A DNA stretch of 25,995 bases from NCBI GenBank assembly GCA_047495785.1, contig JBLDXI010000131.1, positions 1-25,995 of the forward strand, in the 5' to 3' direction. Positions 10,401-19,970 of this stretch are shown piece by piece. The position numbers and the translations under genes are program-made. The notes below the pieces were generated by a model. The model made no database searches and was not told where the DNA came from. It saw only the letters and a list, made by a program, of their open reading frames with translations. The first letter of the stretch is position 1, and each line of letters opens with the position of its first letter. This stretch comes from Lepidodermella squamata (lineage: Eukaryota; Gastrotricha).

Positions 10401-12771
10401 GCCACTAATCGGGGCTTCGACTGTAGCCTCTTCGACCAAACCTAAACGCAAGAGAATGGAAAAGGCGAAGAAAAAGCCCTTCAAGCTACCTTGGTGGTGT
10501 TCTATCGTAGCGTATTGCCTCGCAACTGTCGCTTGCGGTGTTGCTTTTTGGGCAATTGTTGAGTACGGAGGAGCCCTGGGACCTCAGAAAGCTACCGAGT
10601 GGCTGATTGCGATGGTGATTTCTCTTGTGACCGATATATTGTGCCTCCAGCCCCTAAAAATTCTGGCATTGGCCGCCTTCTACGCTTTGATCATAAAAAA
10701 TCCTGGCAAAGACGAGGATATCGATGAATTGATGGCTCTCAAGCAGGACGAGCAGTTCATGCGGCCTCGAACTATGTCTGTATCAGAAAAGAAAGAAGTT
10801 GAGGAAAAACGGCAAGAAGCCAAAGCAATGAGACAAGAGTACATTTTTTTGCCTCCGGACCCTGACGAGCTTCGCCAAGCTAGGGAAATCCGACTGAAGG
10901 AGTTAGCAATGTGGCGAATCATCAAAGAAGTCGGCTCTTACGTCATTTTCTTGTATATGATCATGTTCGTAGCCTACAGCAACATCGACGTCTTCTCGTT
11001 TGAAATGCAAACAACCGCCAGGCGGGCATTCATTCAAGCTAAATTTGTGAATGCTGGCGTAGCTTTAACTGATGTTCATTCCAGTGACCAGTTTTGGGAC
11101 TACGCCAATATCACCTTGCTGCCAACACTCTTCAATAGAACGTGGTACAACGGAAATCCTGAAGAGCTGAAAGGCTCATTTTCAAGGGAGAAGACCCTTT
11201 ACTTGGCTGGAGTTCTGCGCCTCCGCCAGGTCCGAATGAGTAATGAAGGATGTCGAATAGTGAAAAAATTCCGAGGATTCCTTCTGCCCTGTGCATCCGA
11301 GTACAATATCTTAGCACAGGAGACTCGGAATTACACGAAGGGCTGGAAGTCTCTCGATATCAATGGATCAACCGCGAACCAAAGTAGTGCTATCGACAGA
11401 GCCTGGAGTTACAAATCTCCGCTCAAGACTGGATCAAGTCCATCCCAAGGAAATTTAGCTCTGTACGATGGCGGTGGGTACACAGCTGAATTTCCCAAGG
11501 TTTTGGAACAAGCAATAGCTTTGCTGAGTGACCTCAAGAGCAGTCGCTGGCTTGATGAGAAGACGCGGGGCTTGTTTTTGGAATTCAATCTATACAATCC
11601 AAGTCGAAGTATTTTCGCTGTCAGCCAGACCATACTAGAGATTCCTCCGACGGGTGGCATTGTCCTTTATCCGTACTTTTACATCCTCAAGTGAGAATGC
11701 CCGGTTAAATATTTTCCTTTATCATCGATTTCTTTTTTCAGGATGCAGTCATACAGTACCCCAGGTGAAATGGTGAACCTCGCTGTCCAGCTTGTTTGCC
11801 TCCTCGTTGTTCTCGTACTCTTCATCCGAGAATGCATCAAAGCTCGGAAAAAGAAGCTTGAATACTGGAGAGATGGTTGGTTAGTCGTCGATTTCGCCCA
11901 TCTCCTCTCGTGCCTGGTCTGGGCTGGGATGTTTGCAGCTCGCTATTTCGCCTTCAAACATGTAGCCGGCGGCTTCAAAAACCGAATCAATTCCTACACA
12001 AACATGGACTTGATAATTGTCTACGACTTCATGGTCTCGGTGTTTGCCGCAGTCATCGTCTCAGTTGGGACACTTCGATTTATTCGCTTGTTGAGATTCG
12101 ACCATCACATCATGCTGATGTTGCATACCCTAACCCTAGCACAGCCTGTTTTGAAGAATTTCACGTACGTTTTCATGACGCTGTTCCTAGCCTTCGCTCA
12201 GTTGGGATTTCTGGCGTTTGGAAACACCCTTCAGCCATACTCGACCTTCGTCTCCTCTCTTGAAACCTGTCTCAGTATGCAAATGGGTGTTTTTGATTAC
12301 ACTAGCCTGAGGCGGTACTACCCAGCTTTGGGTCCTGCTTTCTTTTTGTTCTACTCTTGCCTGGTCACAATTATTTTGACTAATTTCTTGATCGCCTTCA
12401 TTGTGTACGCGTATGCCGATGCTGTGATGGATACAAAAGCTCAAGAGGCCGAAAGAGCAGTTATCCAGTTCATGATTGATAAAGTTATGAAAACTCTTGG
12501 AATGAAGCCAAAGCGGCCCCCAGCCTTAAATATCGACAAGAGATTCTTGTACACGGAAGAAGGTAGAGTGAGAGCCATTTCATTTGAATTTCTGTTTTTA
12601 CTTGTGTTCTCAGGCGGTTTCGAGGATGAGATTGATCGCTTCACAAGTCGTATGGATGAATTGATGGTGAAGCTGGATGAACACCTTGAGAAAACCAAAA
12701 GACAATGCGCCTCACTTTTCGACAAACGCACTCTACAGTTAAGCGCCAAACATGTTTATCTAACTGATTAG
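7480..12771 (+). CDS. Polycystin-1 family protein (PKD1/LOV-1-like), 5' end missing
   Basis: Exons are 7480-7818, 7877-7991, 8046-9000, 9057-11690, 11742-12562 and 12614-12771; introns are 51-58 bp and GT-AG. The visible product is about 1673 aa. In order it shows a Ser/Thr-rich glycosylated ectodomain with many N-x-S/T sites, then a GPS/GAIN cleavage motif (W and C residues, CFCNHLTTF, near residues 535-573). TM1 follows at about 598-619, then a PLAT/LH2 domain (about 643-761, YELTIWTG...HDNSGKHPGWYF). Five more spans come next, then an extracellular TOP domain (about 1112-1345) and a five-span channel module with a pore loop after FAFAQLGF-like sequence. A coiled coil (FEDEIDRFTSRMDELMVKL) ends the protein. 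Eleven spans match polycystin-1. Such proteins pair with polycystin-2 channels in ciliary sensory membranes (family knowledge). The N-terminus is absent because the ORF begins exactly at the fold-back junction; 7480 is not a real start. Confidence 0.93.
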
Positions 12772-12878
12772 CACAGTTTTCTCTAACAATGTGTGATAAA
12801 GACTAGAAACCAGGTGATTTCCTTTTAGTGTAAGAGACTGACGATTCGTGAATGTTTCAAAATAATTCCAGTGACGAG

Positions 12879-12884
12879 AATAAA
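12879..12884 (+). terminator. Candidate polyadenylation signal of the polycystin gene
   Basis: AATAAA lies 108 bp after the polycystin stop codon and about 20 bp before the stop codon of the convergent cyclase gene. The two 3' UTRs therefore probably overlap on opposite strands. No AATAAA is visible on the minus strand within 12772-12903 for the cyclase. Confidence 0.5.
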
Positions 12885-12903
12885 TTATAATTTGCTGTTT
12901 CAA

Positions 12904-15900
12904 TCATTTGAATTCGTGCTCTTCCAATGAAGCAGCGAAGCTCAAGTCTGGAAGAGGCTTGTAAAACCCTTCCTTACCAACCAGATGGTAAGTCTCAATC
13001 TGTCCCTTCCCCTTCATTGATACCAAGCCTCTTCGCTCGAATTTGAACCCACCGATCGCATCCAGAGCTCTTTTAGCCTCAGGACTGACATGAATCCTGA
13101 GGGCTAGGCCAGAGCTCTCCATCCTAGACGCGTAATTCACCGTATCTCCGAACAAGCAGTATCTAGGCATCTTGAGACCTACTATCCCAGCTACAACAGA
13201 TCCAGTATGGATTCCGATGCGAAGCTGCAAGAACTTTTCAGGCCGATGGCGTATTTTGAACGTTGTAACTCGACTCATCATTTCGAGAGCCATAGTCGCG
13301 ATTTCGGCAACATGCGTCTTATACCTGATAGGCAGACCACTCGCCACCATGTAGGCATCGCCAATCGTTTCGACTTTGTAAACGTTGTATAAATCGATAA
13401 CCTGGTCGAATTCGCTGTACAGATCGTTCAGAAAATTGACAATATCCAGGGCGGAAGACTCGGCAGCTAGATTCGTGAAGCCCACAATGTCGGAGAAATA
13501 GACCGTGACTGAATCAAAAAATTCTGGTACAACCACTCGGCCGCTTTTCAGCTCGTCAATGATCGATCGTGGTAGCATTTTGCTCAACAAATCTTCAGAT
13601 CGCTTTTGTTCCTCGGCCAATTCCTTAGTTCGAGCTTGAACAGTTGCCTCGAGGTTTTCGGCATAGCTCTCCATAGTTGCAATCATTTCATCAACCAGAA
13701 CTGCTGATATTTCCCTAAAATTCGAGAATTTTGAGCTAGTATTCCACGAAAAATGGATTCAACTTACTTTCCATGGCTAACCTTCTGCAAAATTCGAACA
13801 ATTGCTGAGAAGCCTGGCCGAAACGCTGAGACTTCATCCCAGCAATTTCGAGCGAGTTCCATGAGATCGCTCACGTCGCCAGGCAAGGTTTCAGGCGGGC
13901 AGTATGGTCGGAAAGGCGGGTAAGATCCAGCTCTAATTCGCGATAGAATAACCTTTTCCGGCAGGTTGTACTGGCTATATGGCATCAGTCGTGTCAGCAC
14001 CTCGAAAACAATAATTCCAAACGAGTAGACATCAGCTTTCTGAGTGCCTCGCGGTGGTCGTAGAATTTCAGGAATTTTAAGTAGCTCTGGCGCGGTCCAG
14101 TAGTTTCCTTGAGGCGGCATTGAATCATAGGCAGCTTTGAGATCAGCAATCAAGGGATTTGCGCGGTAGGCGGTGGCATTCAGATGTTGAGGGACGAAAC
14201 CAAGGGGTCGTTGTATGCCGAATTCATCCATTTCAACGTAACGAAGCGATGTAATCGGTATATTGCTGATTTTACAGAACCAGCGAGCGTCGACCAATAC
14301 GTTTTCTGAGGTGAGGTCGCCGTGCGAACCGACAGCCGATTGATGAAGATAAGCCATCCCCTACTTAGAAAAAAATTGAAAATTGAACCAGTGGCATTCG
14401 AAACTCACAGATGCAATGTCGTTGACGAAAGAGACCTTGAACAGCCTGTTAAGTTGGAGAGTTTTTCGAGCTAGAACTTGCGCTAGGGTTCCTTTGGCGC
14501 AGAAATCGTACAGCGCACAGACCCGATACGCATCTGGTATAATTCCGATGAATGGGTTAACATTGTCGTGCCGCAATTCTCTCAGTTGAACCAGTTCTTG
14601 TATCAGAGAATCGTCCGTTTGGCACGTGTACTTGCTCAGTAGAGTCACAAGAACGTTATCGCCTCGAAACTTAGCCCCAACTATCTTCCCAGCTGTCAGC
14701 ATATCCTGGGAATGTGGTATCAGGCCTGTATGGGATAGGCGGTTACCATTTGGGTCGATCACAGCAATCGTAGTGGATTCCTTGTTCTCTGATCCTACGG
14801 CTGAGCTCGGCCGAGAACCAATTTGAGAACTTTGAGCCCTTGAGTCGCAATCTTCCTTTTCAGCTTTCAAGAACTCCAACTCGCTGAAGGCAGCTAGAAC
14901 AGCATTCCGCGTGGTTTCCTTCAAACGACGCTGTTTTCGCGAGTAGCGAAACGTGATAATTGTCACGGCTAGGACAATGATTAAAATAACAGCCGAGCCA
15001 GAGATTGCTGGTGGTAGAATTGTTCTCAGTGAGATGGGACAGCCCGATCCACTACCTTCGAGTTCACACTCATTCTCTTCAGGCCTTTGAAAACCTGAGC
15101 CGATCCAGCGGGGTAGTTCCGTCATGTTCAGAGTCCGGCCAAACGACTCGAAAACCTTGATGAAAGACATCTGCCCGTTTTCTCCACTATACTGTAGGTT
15201 GAATGCCTCAAGAGCGATGACGTCCTTTTCGCAATCGTTGCCGAACTGCACGAAGGGTTCAGGTGATTCTCTGACTGAAAATATCGAAACTTCAAGGCTA
15301 TTAGGGCTGATTAGAACTTTATACTTACATGTAAACCTCGAGCCGCAGAATATCGTCGCGAAGTTACGGAGTTGAGCTTGGTTATTGACATAGATATCAA
15401 CCGCCTTTGCTAGGACCCTTATATCCGTGTAGAACTGGGTACCCATACCAGCACTTGGTATACCACGACTTCTGATTATCTGTAAATATTTTTAAAAAAT
15501 GAGAAAAAATCAATTAAATTGAGGTTTGTTTACTCTGAAGTTATCGAATAGCATCCGCTTTTGGCGAAGAATCATCAGACCTTCCAGACCATCCTTGATT
15601 AAAGGTTCGATAAGGGTATTGACTGTACCAGTCCAGGAAATAACGAACAAGGCTTTCCCATTCGCCAGCACTATGTCATTGTCCGCAATCGATTTCAATT
15701 CCCGTGAAAATTCAAAGATATCACTCTCACTCTCGAGCAAAAGAAAGGTCACGGTAGCTTTCAAAAGAATCAATCTTCTGACTTGATTATTGCGGCTGCA
15801 AACTTGCAGCTGGGCTAAGCGGACTGTGCAGAGGAACGATTTTGTCATGACCAAGTCCGACTTCCTCGACTTGAAGTACGAGTTCAGATCTTCGAAAAAC

Positions 15901-16653
15901 TTATCAGCAGCCGGCCAGTTCGGGGTCAAAACGAAGTGAAATCGCCTCCAGTTGTAGCGTTTTGACAGCTGCAGGGCAAAATTAACGGTCGAATGAGGTT
16001 CCAAGCCATTGAAGATTAATCTTGGAAAGGATGTTAGTCTTACAGGAATGTCATCGTCGAAATCATCATCGTCCTCTTTTTCCTCATCCCCTTCCTTATC
16101 AAACGAAACTTTCGGCTTCTTCTGAGAGACGTACGCCCCGGTTCCTGGGAAACAGCACGCGGATAAGGTGAGGACGTAGCTGGGTAAAATTTCGATTAGT
16201 TCACCCAGCTCCTTGCACCGCTGAGCCGTACATCGAGCCGTGTCGAGTATAGCGATCAAACGACTTTTCTCCGCAATTTTCGGGTCCATGGTTGCGTCCA
16301 TCATGCGTTCAGCTTTTGCTGACCTGATGTATTGGAACGTAATGTTAGCGTGCTTGTTTGCCGGTACCCCAGTTATGTTTCTCGCTCGATTTAGCCTGAA
16401 CAATGTGTTCTGGCGGTTTTCAGCCGAAATGGCGAGATTCGCCACAGACTCAGCCTATAGAAAATAGTTGCAGAACAATTCAGTTGTAGGAAATAAAATG
16501 GCAAACCGTCTCATTTGAATTTATCAGCCAAGCCGTGCCGTTAGGCGTGAAATCTTCCAGGATGATGGCAATACGAAAAACTTCATCCAGTTTGAACAGT
16601 TGAGTGTGCACCGAAACCGCGCGGCAGGCGATAAGGAAAATTGCGATGAGCAT
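12904..16653 (-). CDS. Receptor (transmembrane) guanylyl cyclase, intact copy
   Basis: Exons on the minus strand are 16653-16507, 16454-15534, 15479-15329, 15274-14409, 14360-13768 and 13714-12904. The introns are 48-54 bp and the product is 1162 aa. The protein has a signal peptide (MLIAIFLIACRAVS) and a divergent ligand-binding ectodomain of about 490 aa with an acidic insert near residue 168. One membrane span follows at about 493-515. The kinase-homology domain is at about 600-880: it lacks the ATP-binding Lys and the DFG Asp but keeps H708-G-D710-L-x-S-x-N715. A helical linker precedes the class III cyclase domain. Metal-binding Asp 968 (FSDIVGF) and 1012 (GDAYM), guanine-selecting Glu1008 and Cys1079, and Asn1086/Arg1090 are all present, so it should convert GTP to cGMP. 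The start is supported by the signal peptide and an AAA-ATG context. It is convergent with polycystin and divergent from the GPCR. Confidence 0.94.
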
Positions 16654-17300
16654 TTTCTTGAGAGTGAGGTGAATTGCTGATCATAAGGCACCATAAGGTG
16701 TAAAGCCAATCAATTGCCATTAGGGATGATTAGAGCAGGTTACTTCGCTTTGAAATTCTAATAATACTAATTACAAAAGCGATTCACGGATTTTCGTAAC
16801 CCCGCGCAGTACAAATTATTAGCTTAGCACTAGGCAAGGTACTAGTAATTAGTAATCAACATGAAAATGCTCTAGCGACTTGAATAGGTTTCCCTCTTCC
16901 CTCGGTCTCTTCAGGTGTTAATCTCCACTTTCCGACTTTCACTTTTCTGAGATTTCATTACGTCAAAACCGAGTTACTTTGAAGTCTTCATGGGAATGAG
17001 GACTGGGATTGGCTCAGAATAAACAGAAATGAATCAAATGGAACGTCTATGTTTTTCGGTAACTAGCTCTTCCAACTGTTCACAAGCTTCGAGTTTTGAA
17101 TACCCACGCTATCGATCGATCGTTTGTACGGTTCCATGTTGTCGGTGCTTGTTGGCAACGGCAATCTCACACCCAGACGAATTTAACCGTGACTTATGCT
17201 CGTGAACGTGACATTTCCGGGGCAAACAAGTGATCGATGTTTAAGATGCGTGCTCTCGCTCAGTCTGACAGGATATCTCGCATAAAGCATAGATTATAAA
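16654..17300. promoter_or_regulatory. Divergent intergenic region, probable bidirectional promoter
   Basis: These 647 bp separate the start codons of the cyclase (leftward) and the GPCR (rightward) and hold no ORF. Visible features are a cluster of TAAT/ATTA cores at about 16755-16860 (including TAGTAATTAGTAATC), which could bind homeodomain proteins, and an ATCGATCGATCG run near 17110. A TATAAA-like string ends right at the GPCR ATG (17301), too close to act as a TATA box for that start. Regulatory function is inferred from position only. Confidence 0.45.
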
Positions 17301-19700
17301 ATGAATTACATCAGCATTTTTGTGTTGGTACAATTCCCACTCGCAGTTAGTGCGTTGAGAAAAGCGAAGGATTTATCAGTTCTTGCTTTGATAACTTACA
17401 CTGGTAACGAGCCTAGAGATGGCAAACTATGTGAGGCTGCAATGAAGGTTGCAGTTGATGTGGCGAATAACCGCTCTGACTTCCTACCGAATTATCATAT
17501 CAACCCAGTATTCCTAGACGAGGGCCCCAACTCTTTGATCGCTCTTAGATTGATCGCGAACTTTCTGAGGAACTACGAAAAGACAGCTGCTCCTATCATT
17601 GTAGGGCCCTACTACTCAACTGGATGCCAAAGAGCTGCTGCGACCTTTCAGTACTTGAATATCAACAATTTCGGACTGGCTTGTTCTGCGATGGCCGGGG
17701 ATAGGGTCATGTACCCAAATCTATATCACATCAGGGCTACAACGGACGTCATCATATTTTCGAGGTTGGTCTTCATCAAGCAAGTTGGACAATGGGATCG
17801 GATCGCCATCCTAACAACCGCGTCAAGCTTTCGAGACTATAAGGGTGCCGTTGAACTCCAGAACTTACTCCAAGCTAATGGAGTGGCAGTTCCTTGGATC
17901 AATGCTGTAACTGATTTCGACCCAAGTGTTATCCAGTCGATACTGAGAAGTGATTTAAGAGTTATCGCTATTGAAACCTCGACAATGGAGCTTGTTATTC
18001 GATTCTTTTGCGTTTCGTACTTGGAAGGCCTAACGGGGAGTCGTTATGTATTCCTAACCACAACTAGCATCATGTTTTACCCAGATGGGGTTCTCCCAAA
18101 TCTAATCAAAGGCTGCACTCGGGATATGCTCATCGAACAGCTGAAATACACCTTCATGATATCGCAATACATGTTTGCGCATCAAAATTACGGGAAGACC
18201 AGCCTTGGTTACGATAAAGACCGATTCGAAGCAATGATCAGGGCAAGATATGGGCGTAATGCTAGCATGTCACAGGACTTCGCCATAAGGGATTCATGCC
18301 ACGATGGGATGATGAATACGATACTTGCACTTTATGAAACTGAGGAGAACCTCCAAGATCTCAATATGACCTTGAGTGATTACGCAACTTACCCGGAGCT
18401 GGTTTCGAGCATCGCGAATCAAACAACAGCCGAATTAGAGCCGGTAGGAATTCGAGTCGGTCTTCAGAAGTGGTCGAGGCGATTAGAGCCAGATGACGAG
18501 CCTCAATCGATTGTTCGATGGTCTGAAGAAGCGAAAAAGTATGAAGTTCTAGCTTTGGTGAACCACGATCCTATTCGAGACTATTTCGACCCTGGAAGTT
18601 ACTCCTTAGTCCAATTGGTTGATAAGATACCCTGGGCGACTCAGTCTGGCAAACCACCGATAGCTTTTCCGCCAACATTTGTGAAGAAACTCGATGCTCC
18701 AAGTCAGTTTGTATCTTTCATCCAATGTACTGCTGCAGCTTTCAGTCTGGTTCAAATCCTTACCTATTTCCTGGTAGCTATCATCATTCATCGGTCAAGT
18801 TGCCGAAAGAGTGAGATGAGGAAACAGATAATCTTCAAACTCGGTCTATTGCTTGCTCTCATCGCGAGTAATGCCGCTTCTATAAGTTTCGTCCTAGGTT
18901 CAGACAGTGGAGAGATTTGTATTCTGAAGGTTCTGTTCTCTTCTGGAGCTTTTGGAGCCTTTTCCGTTTCTACTCTACTAATCATTGTGTTGTTCCTCAA
19001 GAAGCCAGATAACTTCTTTGAAACATCAAGGCTTCCTAATGTCTTGAATGGAGCTATACTGGTCGATATACCGAATTCTCCTGGTTCACCGCAAGTCCAT
19101 CCCGGTAGACCTCGAGCTATGACAGCTGAAAGAAAAAGCGCTGCGATATCGAACCTTCAAAAATTCCGAAGCGTTTCTCGAAAGTACAGCACAATGATTG
19201 CAAGTCAGCGGCAGTTACCTAGACTACCGATTTTAGGAATTTCATTACTCACCCTTCTTCAGTGTTTCATAACGATATTATGGCTCGCCTTTGATACCCC
19301 TCGATCTAAGACGATCAGCACTACAAATGGGCCTATATACATTTTCGACTCGAATAGAGATTTCTATCAAGATACAACAACTTCAGTTTGCATGAGCAAT
19401 TACTTCACGAAATGGCTTGGCACTCTCTGCGCGATTCAGGGCCTTACCTTCGTCTCATGCATTGTCATTCAGTCGAGAAATAGACATCGGCAGGATATCA
19501 AACCATTGACAATAACCCAGGTCAATTTGACTACGTTATTAGCTGCAGCCATCATGTTGAACTACGTCATATCAAGTCCTGTTCTACAGGGCATAATCAA
19601 TTCGATAATTGCACTCGTGATATCGTGTGTAAGCTATGTTTTGACTTTTGGACGAGAGGCGGCTAGTCACATAAACAGGTCTTTCGTCTCATCTCATTGA
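17301..19700 (+). CDS. Class C G-protein-coupled receptor, GABA-B receptor-like, single exon
   Basis: The product is 799 aa in one uninterrupted exon. A signal peptide (about 1-18) precedes a Venus-flytrap ligand-binding domain (about 25-465; GPYYSTGCQRAAATFQYLNI and a following NLYHIRATTD-like strand are typical). Seven spans lie at about 470-497, 509-532, 540-566, 640-664, 702-725, 738-758 and 764-783. TM4 ends in WLAFDTP, resembling the WQIVDP motif of GABA-B receptors, and TM5 starts with KWLGTLCAIQGL, resembling TWLGIFYGYKGL. No cysteine-rich domain links ectodomain and TM1, as in the GABA-B branch. Unusual points are a second intracellular loop of about 70 residues (567-639), a very short tail without the GABA-B coiled coil, and the lack of introns beside intron-rich neighbours. 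The ligand is not predictable. Confidence 0.88.
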   Translation: MNYISIFVLVQFPLAVSALRKAKDLSVLALITYTGNEPRDGKLCEAAMKVAVDVANNRSDFLPNYHINPVFLDEGPNSLIALRLIANFLRNYEKTAAPIIVGPYYSTGCQRAAATFQYLNINNFGLACSAMAGDRVMYPNLYHIRATTDVIIFSRLVFIKQVGQWDRIAILTTASSFRDYKGAVELQNLLQANGVAVPWINAVTDFDPSVIQSILRSDLRVIAIETSTMELVIRFFCVSYLEGLTGSRYVFLTTTSIMFYPDGVLPNLIKGCTRDMLIEQLKYTFMISQYMFAHQNYGKTSLGYDKDRFEAMIRARYGRNASMSQDFAIRDSCHDGMMNTILALYETEENLQDLNMTLSDYATYPELVSSIANQTTAELEPVGIRVGLQKWSRRLEPDDEPQSIVRWSEEAKKYEVLALVNHDPIRDYFDPGSYSLVQLVDKIPWATQSGKPPIAFPPTFVKKLDAPSQFVSFIQCTAAAFSLVQILTYFLVAIIIHRSSCRKSEMRKQIIFKLGLLLALIASNAASISFVLGSDSGEICILKVLFSSGAFGAFSVSTLLIIVLFLKKPDNFFETSRLPNVLNGAILVDIPNSPGSPQVHPGRPRAMTAERKSAAISNLQKFRSVSRKYSTMIASQRQLPRLPILGISLLTLLQCFITILWLAFDTPRSKTISTTNGPIYIFDSNRDFYQDTTTSVCMSNYFTKWLGTLCAIQGLTFVSCIVIQSRNRHRQDIKPLTITQVNLTTLLAAAIMLNYVISSPVLQGIINSIIALVISCVSYVLTFGREAASHINRSFVSSH

Positions 19701-19739
19701 TTATCTCTCAAGTTACACACGTGATGCAAGTTCATCTTC

Positions 19740-19745
19740 AATAAA
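19740..19745 (+). terminator. Polyadenylation signal of the GPCR gene
   Basis: AATAAA lies 40 bp after the GPCR stop codon, which implies a short 3' UTR. The rest of 19746-19970 is AT-rich and holds nothing else that I recognise. Confidence 0.55.
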
Positions 19746-19970
19746 ATGGATTTGTTAGAAACATCCGGGATCAGTGTAAGTTAGGGAAAACACTGAAATT
19801 TTCCAAAAAATATCAAAACGTGCACTTATAAATGAACAAAAACGCGCAAAAGCCAAACGTCGCATCTTCAGGCAACCACCATTGGTCGCCGTCATTAGGG
19901 TAAATTCCGATTTTACCGCTGTAATAGCGCAAGAAATATATTTCTATATAATATATAACTCCAGTATTAG

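Larger units (their letters stand above)
11536..19026 (+). repeat. Right arm of giant inverted repeat (likely the genuine locus)
   Basis: This is the partner of 1-7477. It is 14 bp longer than the left arm because it keeps the 30 bp (13621-13650) that the left arm has swapped for 16 bp. It contains the end of the polycystin gene, an intact six-exon receptor guanylyl cyclase gene and the first 575 codons of the GPCR gene. It continues without a break into unique DNA on both sides: the polycystin exon to the left and the rest of the GPCR to the right. The left arm has no such continuity. Confidence 0.97.

Noticed and set aside
17294-17300. TATA box of the GPCR gene
   Set aside because: TATAAA abuts the start codon, so it cannot place a transcription start upstream of this ATG.
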